Origin: an uncultured Ruminococcus sp.
Lineage (GTDB): Bacteria > Bacillota_A > Clostridia > Oscillospirales > Ruminococcaceae
Direction of reading: 5' to 3'
Assembly: GCA_946629405.1 (NCBI GenBank)
Contig: CAMOXW010000072.1
Span: forward strand, 1-7,769
Length of the DNA: 7,769 nucleotides
In this document: piece after piece, positions 1 through 6,282 of the stretch
How positions within the stretch are numbered: the first letter of the stretch is position 1
Layout of the letters: the number at the start of each line of letters is the position of its first letter
Made by a program: the position numbers and the translations under genes
Notes under the pieces: model-generated
What the model was told of the DNA's origin: nothing
Databases searched by the model: none
Seen by the model: the letters and a program-made list of their open reading frames with translations, nothing else

Positions 1-2833
1 GCGTGTAATCTATTGGTGTAAGCACGGCCGGTGCTGTTGAATTTCCCACGATCCGGATACCAAGAGGTGTTCCGTCCTCTGCAAGCTTCTTTATTATGCC
101 ATTGTTGGAATTGGGCTTTGTACCGCCGTTGGAGGTCTTTCCGCCGCCGATATCCTGTCCGGCTGAGTTCAGGATATTTCCTATACCGGTAACAGTTGTG
201 CCATCTTTTGAAGTTACTGATACCTTGTCCTTGTTGCTGTCAGTAACATATAACACCTTAGCATTTGCCTTGAGCGTTCCGTCGTCATTATAAGCGCCAA
301 CTCCTGCTGTGAAGTTGTAATGTGCATAGCCTGAACGATCCTGAGCTGCTAACTCGATTCCGCTCTTGGTGATCCTGCCCTTGCCTGTTTCAAGGGACAC
401 TGAATAAGTACCTGCCTTCAGACCAGTGAGGTCAACGCGAAGTCCCTCATTTGTATCTCTTACAAGATATGTGAAGTCATCACCTGTCAGGGTGCCTGTA
501 ACCGGTCCGCTGAAGGATACGCCTGTAACATCTGCATCCTTTATGCCTGAGAGTGTCAGATAGAGCATTTCGTTCCAGCCGCCTGCGTTTACTACCTTTA
601 CACCGTTGATGTCAACATTTCCGCCGCCGGAATAAGGAGCTGATGTTGTGGTAACTGTGGTTGTAGTTGCCGTCTGTCCGCCGCCCGCAGTTGATGTTGA
701 AGCAGGAGTTCCTGCCGACGCACCCGAAAGTGACATATAGTAAAGATTTACTGCATCTGCCTTAGAGATAGTGTGACTGCCGGATGATATGTCCGCTGTG
801 ACTACGCCGCTTCCGTCAGCAGTGTACTTTGTACCGTCTATCTTTATTGTTGAACCTGCTGTGCCGAATACAAGCGTGAGCTTGCCTGATGAGCCGGTAG
901 TGAAGCCTATAGATGTTGAAGTCTCGATCTTCAGGCACTGGCTGAGTGTCAGACCATTGTAGGTCACAGTGCCCTTAGCCGTTGAAAGATTGCCGCTTAT
1001 CTGGAAGAAGCTGCTGGATGTGCCGTCCGTTGTGAAGTTATGAACCTGATCGCCTGTGCTTACTGTTGGTACAGAGGACGGCTGAGCTGTCGTTGTTACA
1101 ACTGTGGAGTTTGTAGTTGTATTCTGGGTTGTAACAACATAAGGTGCAGTTGAAGTTGTAACTGCAGGAGCTGCTGTGTTGTCCTCCTTGAAGCCGCTGC
1201 CGATAGCTGTAACTGTTCCCTTATAGCTTGTCAGTGCGGACTTGAGAGCTGTATTTACTGCATAACTCTCGTCGTCAACAGAGTTGTTGAAGGTCCATTT
1301 GAAATCGCCGCCGTCAACTCGTCCTGCTCTTGCTGTTACGATAGCGGGAACATCCTCTGCCTTGTCAGGAGTGTAGCTGTACATCACACTCGAGGTATCA
1401 AAGTTGTTGTAGGTATTTCCGCCGGACTTTGACTTAACGGAAGCGCCGACCTTCTCAGTCTGGGAGGAAGCTTCGTAAGCGTCAAAATCTGTGCTGCTCT
1501 GCTGATATGTGACATATGCCTTCTGCCCGGTCATTACGTTGCCGTAAGACTTTATTATTCCGCCGGCTTCACCTGAGAAGGTCCCGCCTGTTGCAACGTC
1601 TGAACCCTGGAGCGATGAAAGCATCGGGTATTTGCAGTTCCTGAAATAGTTGTTCTCAACGAAACAGGATGCCCCCAGTGTTACGCCGACACCGTACTTG
1701 GAATTGCCGTCAAAATAGTTGTTGTAGCAATGTACAGAACAGGTCCTTATACGCGGATGACGTGAGTCGGAATGATCGTACCAGTTGTGGTGGTAGGTGA
1801 TATAATTGGATGTCGTCTCTGACTTCATGCCCTGGAGATTGCACTTTCCGCTGTCCCAGAAATGATTGTAGGAATGTGTGATATAAGTCGATGTCTTTGT
1901 ATCAAGTGCGCCGTCACCCTTTGCCTGGTCAGCATCAGAGCCGGCATCTCCGTAGAAAAAGTCGCAGTTGTGTACCCAGACATGATCGTTTTTCTGCTGG
2001 AGTCCGCAGTTGTCGCCCTCGTTGCTGTTGCAGTTCATGAAACCGAGGTTCCTTACCTCAACGTTTGAGCTGTTCTTCATTACAAGTCCGAAGCCGTTGA
2101 GTGTGGCATCGTTTCCGATTCCCTCTACTGTAAGTCCGCAGGTCGCGGTATCAATGTAAAGGTCACCGCTGCTAAGTGTGGATGGGTCAGTGATATTACC
2201 GATGAATCTTATGCAGACAGGTCCTGCCTTTGTGTTGCTCTTGAGAGCTGTGATGATATTCTGGATACCGGTGAACTTTGTTTCTGCGCCCTTCTTATCA
2301 GGGAGAGTTACAGATACGCTGTTCTTGTTGGAATCGGTAACATATATAACAGTTGCATTGCTTTTCAGTGTACCGTCTGCGTTGTATGCGCCGTTTGCAT
2401 TGCCGCTTACGAAAGCAAAGCCTGTTCTGTCGTGAGCATATGCTGTTGCGGAAGTTTCTGCTGCCTTCGAGCTGTCCTCTTTGCCGCTGACGATCGGCAC
2501 TACCCTGATAGTATGCTTACCGGATTTGAGCCCAACAGCGTCGGCTCTCATGTAACCGGGATACTGCCTTATGAGCATTGAGTCGATCTGAGTTCCGTCA
2601 ACATAGACATTGTAGCCCGACGCACCGGAAACTGATGTCCAGGTTGCGTATACGCCCTCTGCATAGCCTACGCTCTGCTGGAACTTTACTGTACTCTCAG
2701 CCGCAAATACCGTAACGCTGCTGCTCAGCACCCTGTCTGAGGTAAGGTTGAATCCGCCGGCCATACAGGTCACGGACATTACTGCGGCTGCAGCTGCGGC
2801 TGCAGCGCGCCTGTGGATCATGTGTTTTTTCAT
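1..2833 (-). CDS. Secreted multimodular pectate lyase (PL1), 3' end beyond window
   Basis: Extracellular enzyme predicted to cleave pectate (polygalacturonate) by calcium-dependent beta-elimination. The frame is open from ATG at 2833 to the window edge: 944 codons, no stop. The start follows GGAGGG with 7 nt spacing. Residues 1-45 form a signal peptide (KKHMIHRR, eight Ala, hydrophobic run, likely cleavage near VFAA/ES). Residues about 56-130 look like an Fn3-type beta module. Residues about 137-550 are a PL1 beta-helix: VWVHNCDF (285-292), DGALD (D307, D311, calcium site), K330 and RHPRIR (R358, R363). The D311-K330-R358-R363 spacing closely fits the PelC type of active site, so this module should be active. 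Then follow a Thr-rich linker (553-591), a beta module (about 592-706), a second Thr-rich linker (707-738), and a second half that repeats the start of the first PL1 module. A C-terminal dockerin is possible but would lie outside. It has its own promoter. Certain as PL1; substrate range is inferred. Confidence 0.93.
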   Translation of the reverse strand, partial: MKKHMIHRRAAAAAAAAVMSVTCMAGGFNLTSDRVLSSSVTVFAAESTVKFQQSVGYAEGVYATWTSVSGASGYNVYVDGTQIDSMLIRQYPGYMRADAVGLKSGKHTIRVVPIVSGKEDSSKAAETSATAYAHDRTGFAFVSGNANGAYNADGTLKSNATVIYVTDSNKNSVSVTLPDKKGAETKFTGIQNIITALKSNTKAGPVCIRFIGNITDPSTLSSGDLYIDTATCGLTVEGIGNDATLNGFGLVMKNSSNVEVRNLGFMNCNSNEGDNCGLQQKNDHVWVHNCDFFYGDAGSDADQAKGDGALDTKTSTYITHSYNHFWDSGKCNLQGMKSETTSNYITYHHNWYDHSDSRHPRIRTCSVHCYNNYFDGNSKYGVGVTLGASCFVENNYFRNCKYPMLSSLQGSDVATGGTFSGEAGGIIKSYGNVMTGQKAYVTYQQSSTDFDAYEASSQTEKVGASVKSKSGGNTYNNFDTSSVMYSYTPDKAEDVPAIVTARAGRVDGGDFKWTFNNSVDDESYAVNTALKSALTSYKGTVTAIGSGFKEDNTAAPAVTTSTAPYVVTTQNTTTNSTVVTTTAQPSSVPTVSTGDQVHNFTTDGTSSSFFQISGNLSTAKGTVTYNGLTLSQCLKIETSTSIGFTTGSSGKLTLVFGTAGSTIKIDGTKYTADGSGVVTADISSGSHTISKADAVNLYYMSLSGASAGTPASTSTAGGGQTATTTTVTTTSAPYSGGGNVDINGVKVVNAGGWNEMLYLTLSGIKDADVTGVSFSGPVTGTLTGDDFTYLVRDTNEGLRVDLTGLKAGTYSVSLETGKGRITKSGIELAAQDRSGYAHYNFTAGVGAYNDDGTLKANAKVLYVTDSNKDKVSVTSKDGTTVTGIGNILNSAGQDIGGGKTSNGGTKPNSNNGIIKKLAEDGTPLGIRIVGNSTAPAVLTPIDYT
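215..295 (-). repeat. Internal protein repeat, copy 2 (start of second PL1-like module)
   Basis: Codons 847-873 encode a segment starting AYNDDGTLK and containing YVTDSNK, 698 residues after copy 1. The similarity extends upstream (an AGL/VGLK-type beta strand, then a DRSGYAHYNF stretch like DRTGFAF of copy 1) and weakly downstream (TGIGNIL versus TGIQNII; GIRIVGN versus CIRFIGN). The second copy carries an extra Gly/Asn-rich insert (IGGGKTSNGGTKPN) not present in the first. It marks the start of a second PL1-like module whose catalytic residues lie beyond the window. Confidence 0.8.
620..715 (-). other. Thr-rich interdomain linker 2 of the pectate lyase
   Basis: Codons 707-738 encode a Thr/Ser/Gly-rich stretch (TATTTTVTTTSAPYSGGG). 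Together with linker 1 it brackets residues about 592-706 as an independent folded module, and it precedes the beta module and second PL1-like module from residue 739. Confidence 0.8.
716..1060 (-). other. Carbohydrate-binding-like beta module between the two linkers
   Basis: Codons 592-706 encode about 115 residues with regular alternating strands (KLTLVFG, STIKIDGTKYTA, ADISSGSHTISKAD, LYYMSLSG). Similar ~110-residue domains accompany pectate lyases of ruminococci and Bacteroides. Its place between two flexible linkers suggests an accessory binding module. CBM77, a pectin-binding family described from a Ruminococcus flavefaciens PL1/PL9 enzyme, is a candidate, but I could not align it, so the family assignment is tentative. 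Confidence 0.5.
1061..1177 (-). other. Thr-rich interdomain linker 1 of the pectate lyase
   Basis: Codons 553-591 encode a low-complexity stretch rich in Thr, Ser, Pro, Ala and Val (for example TTSTAPYVVTTQNTTTNST). Such linkers separate modules in secreted ruminococcal polysaccharidases. It marks the end of the first catalytic module and the start of the beta module at about residue 592. Confidence 0.8.
2309..2389 (-). repeat. Internal protein repeat, copy 1 (start of first PL1 module)
   Basis: Codons 149-175 encode a 27-residue segment starting AYNADGTLK and containing YVTDSNK. By direct comparison it matches the segment at codons 847-873 (215-295) at 21 of 27 residues. The DNA is more diverged, mostly at third codon positions, so this is an old module duplication or two related modules joined, not a recent tandem copy. 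Confidence 0.85.
2699..2833 (-). other. Signal peptide coding segment
   Basis: Codons 1-45 of the pectate lyase encode a basic start (KKHMIHRR), a hydrophobic stretch beginning with eight consecutive Ala (residues 10-17) and continuing VMSVTCMAGGF, and a later VFAAES stretch that suits signal peptidase I cleavage around residues 44-46. The exact cleavage site cannot be fixed by eye; an earlier cut near residue 25-27 is also possible. Confidence 0.75.
2782..2805 (-). repeat. Perfect 12-bp tandem repeat in the poly-Ala signal-peptide tract
   Basis: The + strand reads CTGCGGCTGCAG twice in direct succession (2782-2793 and 2794-2805). On the coding strand it lies within the eight-alanine run (codons 10-17). 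Gain or loss of one unit would add or remove four Ala and keep the frame, so the hydrophobic core could vary in length without destroying the protein. Confidence 0.85.
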
Positions 2834-2840
2834 TATAAGT

Positions 2841-2846
2841 CCCTCC
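2841..2846 (-). promoter_or_regulatory. Ribosome binding site of the pectate lyase
   Basis: GGAGGG on the minus strand, 7 nt before the ATG at 2833. It fixes the start of this reading frame, which is supported independently by the signal peptide that begins there. Confidence 0.85.
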
Positions 2847-2899
2847 AAAATAAAATAAATATACGACCGTTTTTATGATCTTTCTGTTTCTTTGATATT

Positions 2900-2928
2900 A
2901 TTATACAGTTAATGAATTAGTTAATCAA
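2900..2928 (-). promoter_or_regulatory. Sigma-A-type promoter for the pectate lyase
   Basis: On the minus strand TTGATT (2923-2928) and a perfect TATAAT (2900-2905) are separated by exactly 17 bp. The predicted start of transcription is near 2893, giving a leader of about 60 nt to the ATG. It lies downstream of the terminator that ends the preceding operon, as expected for an independently controlled gene. The spacer contains a repeat/palindrome listed separately. Confidence 0.75.
2907..2925. promoter_or_regulatory. Possible operator in promoter spacer
   Basis: The + strand carries AGTTAAT twice (2907-2913 and 2919-2925), separated by GAATT. An overlapping imperfect palindrome, TTAATGAATTAGTTAA (2909-2924), matches its own reverse complement at 12 of 16 positions. 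It sits between the -35 and -10 boxes, where a bound repressor would block polymerase. The region is very AT-rich, so chance is a real alternative. Confidence 0.3.
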
Positions 2929-3007
2929 TGATTTATAATATCCAATAACTGATACATTGTGCTTTTAATACTTAAATACCAGATTAATAGATCAGTCTGT
3001 AGGGAGC

Positions 3008-3036
3008 AAAAAAACTGCACCCCTTTCGGGATGCAG
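3008..3036 (-). terminator. Intrinsic terminator of the der operon
   Basis: On the minus strand CTGCATCCC, loop GAAA, GGGGTGCAG form a 9-bp stem with one T-G pair, followed directly by seven T. It begins 6 nt after the TAG stop of the asparagine-synthetase-like gene, so it ends the der-plsY-gpsA unit. There is no T-tract on the other side, so it should work in this direction only. Confidence 0.93.
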
Positions 3037-3042
3037 TAAGTT

Positions 3043-4581
3043 CTATCTCTTTATGAAGTACTCCTCGTACCACACAAGGAAAGTGTATATAGTCCAGACC
3101 TTGCGCCAGTTGTCGGAATTTCCGCCGACATATTCATCGTATATCGCCTTTATCTCGTCAGTGTTGAAAAACTCCGCTGCGTATTCGCTCGCAAATTTTT
3201 CCCTTACATCTGGATTGTAACGCTCGTCGGCAAGCCAGATGCGTACCGGTACTATAAAGCCCAGCTTCTTGCGGAAGGCTATCTCCTCGGGAAGCACCTT
3301 TGCAGCTGCCGTTCTGAATGCGACCTTGTTCTGCTCCTCATTGACCTTGAAGCGTGAAGGCATCCTCGATGCGATATCAAAAATACGCCTGTCGGTCAGA
3401 GGCATCCTTATTTCAAGTCCTGCCGCTGTACTCATCTTGTCAACGTTGAGGTATATGTCGCCTTCGAGCCATATCTGAATGTCAACATCAGACATCTTCG
3501 TGAGCGGGTCAAGTCCCTCGGTCTCGTCGTAAATGTGCTTCACAAGGTCTATCGGAAGATACTCAGGGTCGTAGTGCCTGAGTATGCGCCGCTTTTCGTC
3601 CTCCTTCATGATGTTCGTGTTGCCGACGTAGAAGGTCTTCAGATTATCACCGTAGCGCTCTGCGTTGCGGTACATATTGTATCCGCCGAAGAATTCGTCC
3701 GCTCCTTCGCCCGAATAACAGAGCTTCGTGTGCTTCGCTGTCGCGTTGCAGCCAAGTGTGAAAACTATCGCCGAAGCATCGCCGAGCGGCTGCTCCATAT
3801 TGTACATGACATATGGCACCACGCCGAAAAAGTCCTCCGGATGTATCTTTGCAACAGAGTGTTCAACTCCCAGAAGCCCGGCTGTGACTGCCGCCACGCG
3901 CGATTCATCAAAGCGCTCCTCATCATATCCGCAGGAGTCAGCTCTCCTTGCGTCGCTCATCGCAAGTACATACGACGAATCAACTCCGCCGGAAAGGAAG
4001 GACTCAGCCACCTCGCCGTCCTCCTTGACCTCTGTCATTATGTGAGTGAGAGCAGAGTGTATCTCGTCTGCCCATTCCTCAAGAGACTTGCTCTCATCAG
4101 GGGCAAACGACGGCGTCCAGTAGCGGTGTATTTCAAGCTTTCCGTCCCTGAACGAAAGCCAGTGTCCCGGCATGAGCTTCTTTACGCCCTTGAAGAATGT
4201 GTCCTCTCCTGCTACATAGGTCAGTGTCATATATATCTGGAGCATCTTCCCGTTGAGCTCCTTCACAAAGCCCGGCTGCTCCATTATTTTCCTTATCGAA
4301 AGACTGCACAGAAGCTTTCCGTCCGCAGTCTGATAGTAGTAGAAAGGCTTTGTGCCAAACTGGTCGCGTACACAGAACAGCTCGCCCGTTTCTTCATCAT
4401 AAAGCGAAAACGCAAACATTCCGTAAAAATGATCGGCAATGTCATGTCCCCACTTCTCATAAGCCTTTTCGATTATCGCAAGCTCACGCTGCTCGCGGGG
4501 AAGTCCGGCGTCTACGCCAAGCTCTCCGCAGAGTGCCTTCCAGTTGCGGATATGGCCCCTGTACTCGCAAATTTTTACCAT
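3043..4581 (-). CDS. Asparagine-synthetase-like protein lacking the N-terminal glutaminase catalytic part
   Basis: 512 residues. The C-terminal ATP-dependent amide-forming domain looks complete: pyrophosphatase loop SGGVDSS (197-203), SGEGADEFFGGY (290-301, with the Glu that is catalytic in AsnB at 292), LNVDKMS and LEIRMPLTD (378-397), and RKKLGF (437-442). The N-terminus starts inside the usual glutaminase domain: GMFAFSLYD (54-62) and RDQFGTKPFYY (72-82) are recognisable. The first ~70 residues of the family, with the nucleophilic Cys2 and the RLSIVD segment, are absent, and the NGEIYN and SDxE glutamine-binding motifs are degenerate (CEYRGHIRN, REQRE). Expected reaction: ATP-dependent amidation, probably of aspartate with free ammonia; an acceptor other than aspartate is possible. 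The start at 4581 is preferred over the in-frame ATG at 4611 because GAGGTGA lies 5 nt upstream and gpsA ends at 4598. It is last in the operon, before a terminator. Confidence 0.88.
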   Translation of the reverse strand: MVKICEYRGHIRNWKALCGELGVDAGLPREQRELAIIEKAYEKWGHDIADHFYGMFAFSLYDEETGELFCVRDQFGTKPFYYYQTADGKLLCSLSIRKIMEQPGFVKELNGKMLQIYMTLTYVAGEDTFFKGVKKLMPGHWLSFRDGKLEIHRYWTPSFAPDESKSLEEWADEIHSALTHIMTEVKEDGEVAESFLSGGVDSSYVLAMSDARRADSCGYDEERFDESRVAAVTAGLLGVEHSVAKIHPEDFFGVVPYVMYNMEQPLGDASAIVFTLGCNATAKHTKLCYSGEGADEFFGGYNMYRNAERYGDNLKTFYVGNTNIMKEDEKRRILRHYDPEYLPIDLVKHIYDETEGLDPLTKMSDVDIQIWLEGDIYLNVDKMSTAAGLEIRMPLTDRRIFDIASRMPSRFKVNEEQNKVAFRTAAAKVLPEEIAFRKKLGFIVPVRIWLADERYNPDVREKFASEYAAEFFNTDEIKAIYDEYVGGNSDNWRKVWTIYTFLVWYEEYFIKR

Positions 4582-4586
4582 TGTAC

Positions 4587-4593
4587 TCACCTC
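4587..4593 (-). promoter_or_regulatory. Ribosome binding site deciding the synthetase-like start
   Basis: GAGGTGA on the minus strand, 5 nt before the ATG at 4581. It lies in the 16-nt gap after the gpsA stop. The upstream in-frame ATG at 4611 has only a weak site (CAGGG) and would overlap gpsA by 14 nt, so the 10 extra residues are probably not translated. Confidence 0.75.
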
Positions 4594-4597
4594 GAAA

Positions 4598-5590
4598 TCA
4601 TATCTCCTCATAGCCCTGAGGACGGTTCATCAGCGTATTCAGAGCCTCTCTTACATCACCGCCGTTGAACAGTACGTCATTGAGCTGCTCTGTGATCGGC
4701 ATTTCCACGCCCATACGCCTTGATAGATCATATGCTGCCTTGCAGCAGAAATATCCCTCGACTGTTCCTACTCTCTCGACCGCCTCCTGAGGAGAAACTC
4801 CCTGACCGATAAGTATTCCGGCACGACGGTTTCGGCTGTGCATACTCGTGCAGGTAACGATAAGATCACCTATCCCCGTGAGCCCGCTGAATGTATTCAT
4901 TCTCGCACCACAGGCCTTCCCGAGACGTGCTATCTCATGGATGCCCCTCGTCATGAGCGCTGCCTTTGTATTGTCACCATAGCCCATTCCGTCGCATATT
5001 CCAGCACAGAGGGCTATTATATTTTTCAGCGCTCCGCCAAGCTCGCAGCCCTTGACGTCGTTGTTGAGGTATATCCTCAGCGTCGTTCCGCCAAGCTCAT
5101 TCTGAACCCACTCTGCCGCCTCCTGATTATCAGATGCAGCTACGACCGTCGTCGGTATGCAGCGCGCTACCTCCTCCGCATGAGAGGGACCGGAGAGTAT
5201 CACAAGCTTGTCAGTCTTTATCTCCTCGCGGATGACCTCGCTGAGAGTTTTCAGGCTGCCCTCCTCAAGTCCTTTTCCGGTGTTGAGTATGACCATATGA
5301 TCGTCAACATACGGCGCGGCAAGCTTCGCCACGTCACGGACAAAGGATGAGGGTATGCCGAATATAAGCATATCACAGCCCTTTATACAGGAAATGTCGC
5401 TCGTCAGTCCTATGCTCTCGGATACCGGCACTCCAGGAAGCTTCTGGATATGCTCGCCGTGCTTTCTTATATCGTCGATCTCAGACTGGAATTTAGACCA
5501 TACGGTCACGCTGTGCTTTCCGCAGTTCTCAGCCATTACCGCAAGACTGAGCCCGAATCCCCCTGAACCAAGTATTACTATCTTTGCCAT
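4598..5590 (-). CDS. gpsA: Glycerol-3-phosphate dehydrogenase [NAD(P)+]
   Basis: Cytoplasmic enzyme reducing dihydroxyacetone phosphate to sn-glycerol-3-phosphate, the backbone for phospholipids. 330 residues, normal length. Visible: N-terminal dinucleotide-binding loop GSGGFG (8-13, in place of the more usual GAGSWG), TGKGLE (104-109), LSGPSHAEE (132-140), GGALKN with the catalytic Lys189, GDN (205-207), LTGIGDL (237-243) and SRNRR (252-256). The start at ATG 5590 is chosen because AGGAGG (5601-5606) is 10 nt upstream; an in-frame TTG at 5599 would be only 1 nt from that site and is unlikely. plsY ends 5 nt before this start, with the binding site inside the plsY coding end, so translation is probably coupled. 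The product feeds PlsY directly. In Bacillus-type spore formers gpsA sits near spoIVA; here an asparagine-synthetase-like gene follows. Confidence 0.97.
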   Translation of the reverse strand: MAKIVILGSGGFGLSLAVMAENCGKHSVTVWSKFQSEIDDIRKHGEHIQKLPGVPVSESIGLTSDISCIKGCDMLIFGIPSSFVRDVAKLAAPYVDDHMVILNTGKGLEEGSLKTLSEVIREEIKTDKLVILSGPSHAEEVARCIPTTVVAASDNQEAAEWVQNELGGTTLRIYLNNDVKGCELGGALKNIIALCAGICDGMGYGDNTKAALMTRGIHEIARLGKACGARMNTFSGLTGIGDLIVTCTSMHSRNRRAGILIGQGVSPQEAVERVGTVEGYFCCKAAYDLSRRMGVEMPITEQLNDVLFNGGDVREALNTLMNRPQGYEEI

Positions 5591-5595
5591 ATCCG

Positions 5596-6282
5596 TCAAT
5601 CCTCCTTATCAAGTATTCCTCTTGTCATAAGAGTGAACTTGTTCTCTGTTCCGGCAAGCAGCCTTTCTATGTTTGAACGGTGCATCCATACTACCATAGC
5701 CGCCATCGGTACCGACATGACCATGTACAGGAAGCTACGCCCGAAGCCGTCGCCATCCACTATCCAGGACATCAGCAGTGTCGCTATCGGACAGTATACG
5801 GCTCCCATCAGCGATGCCGCCGAAACGTATTTCGTTATCGCAAGTATCACTATGAATATCGCTATTAGCGCAAGGAATACCTTGAAATCTACGATTATGA
5901 ACGTCGATACCCCGACAAGTACGCCCTTGCCGCCCTTGAAATTGTAATATACAGGGAAAATGTGTCCCAGAACCGCAAATAGTCCCGCGATATAGCCTAT
6001 GTAATGCGTGTCGTTGCCCGGGGACAGTCCCGCGTCAAGAAGTCCGCAGAATACACGCGACAGCCATACCGCTATGACGCCCTTCGTCAGGTCGCCGATA
6101 AGCGTGAGCAGAGCACAGGTCTTTCCCGCACACCGGAGAGTATTTGTCAGTCCCGCATTGCGGCTGCCCATATCCCGGATATCCCTGCCTTTCATGAGCT
6201 TGACAACGATTATCGAAAAATTGCAGCTTCCAAGAAAATATCCCAGAGCAGCAGCAAGTATGAGTGCTATAAGAATCTTCAT
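5596..6282 (-). CDS. plsY: Glycerol-3-phosphate acyltransferase (acyl-phosphate dependent)
   Basis: Integral membrane enzyme that transfers an acyl chain from acyl-phosphate to glycerol-3-phosphate, giving lysophosphatidate, the first acylation of phospholipid synthesis. 228 residues with several hydrophobic helices (for example 2-18, 95-110, 125-150, 155-175, 185-200). The three family motifs are visible: motif 1 GSRNAGLTN (39-47) with R50, motif 2 GHIFP...FKGGKG (106-120), motif 3 HRSNIERLLAGTE (201-213). Motif 1 has Arg where GSGN is commonest; the Ser and the later Arg are kept. Starts at ATG 6282, overlapping the der stop by 4 nt (ATGA), with GGAGG 9 nt upstream inside der. Its substrate is made by the next gene, gpsA. 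A loop around 81-93 is slightly longer than in short homologues, which may explain the length. Confidence 0.96.
   Translation of the reverse strand: MKILIALILAAALGYFLGSCNFSIIVVKLMKGRDIRDMGSRNAGLTNTLRCAGKTCALLTLIGDLTKGVIAVWLSRVFCGLLDAGLSPGNDTHYIGYIAGLFAVLGHIFPVYYNFKGGKGVLVGVSTFIIVDFKVFLALIAIFIVILAITKYVSAASLMGAVYCPIATLLMSWIVDGDGFGRSFLYMVMSVPMAAMVVWMHRSNIERLLAGTENKFTLMTRGILDKED
5601..5606 (-). promoter_or_regulatory. Ribosome binding site deciding the gpsA start
   Basis: AGGAGG on the minus strand, within the last codons of plsY (GAT AAG GAG GAT TGA). Spacing is 10 nt to the ATG at 5590 and 1 nt to the TTG at 5599, so ATG is the supported start. Confidence 0.8.
6279..6282 (-). other. 4-nt start/stop overlap of der and plsY
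   Basis: ATGA on the minus strand: the plsY ATG shares bases with the der TGA. Such overlaps favour re-initiation by the same ribosome and indicate one transcript. GGAGG at 6292-6296 inside der serves plsY. Confidence 0.9.

Larger units (their letters stand above)
2834..3042. other. Intergenic region between operon and pectate lyase
   Basis: 209 bp, strongly AT-rich. It holds the terminator (3008-3036), the promoter (2900-2928) and the leader of the pectate lyase. Upstream of the promoter there is an imperfect palindrome at 2980-2999 (CAGA...TCTG ends, 14 of 20 positions symmetric) of unknown meaning. No small ORF with a ribosome binding site was seen here. Confidence 0.7.

Noticed and set aside
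96..2435. Three + strand open frames (96-293, 1862-2068, 2178-2435)
   Set aside because: All lie opposite the pectate lyase. The 96-293 and 2178-2435 translations resemble each other only because they are antisense to the internal protein repeat.
2765..2767. Cys23 in the pectate lyase signal peptide as a lipobox cysteine
   Set aside because: The three residues before it are S-V-T, which do not fit the usual lipobox, and a signal peptidase I-type site follows; a lipoprotein is unlikely.
4582..4611. Ten extra N-terminal residues of the synthetase-like protein from the ATG at 4611
   Set aside because: Weak ribosome binding site and overlap with gpsA; the ATG at 4581 has GAGGTGA at good spacing. 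Neither start restores the missing Cys segment.
3535..4668. 377-codon open frame on the + strand
   Set aside because: It lies antisense to the synthetase-like gene and runs into gpsA. The minus-strand protein has clear family motifs, while the + strand translation resembles no family I know and has no convincing ribosome binding site. Long antisense frames arise from codon bias.
4838..5350. 170-codon open frame on the + strand
   Set aside because: Entirely antisense to gpsA, whose conserved motifs run through the same bases; no supporting signal.
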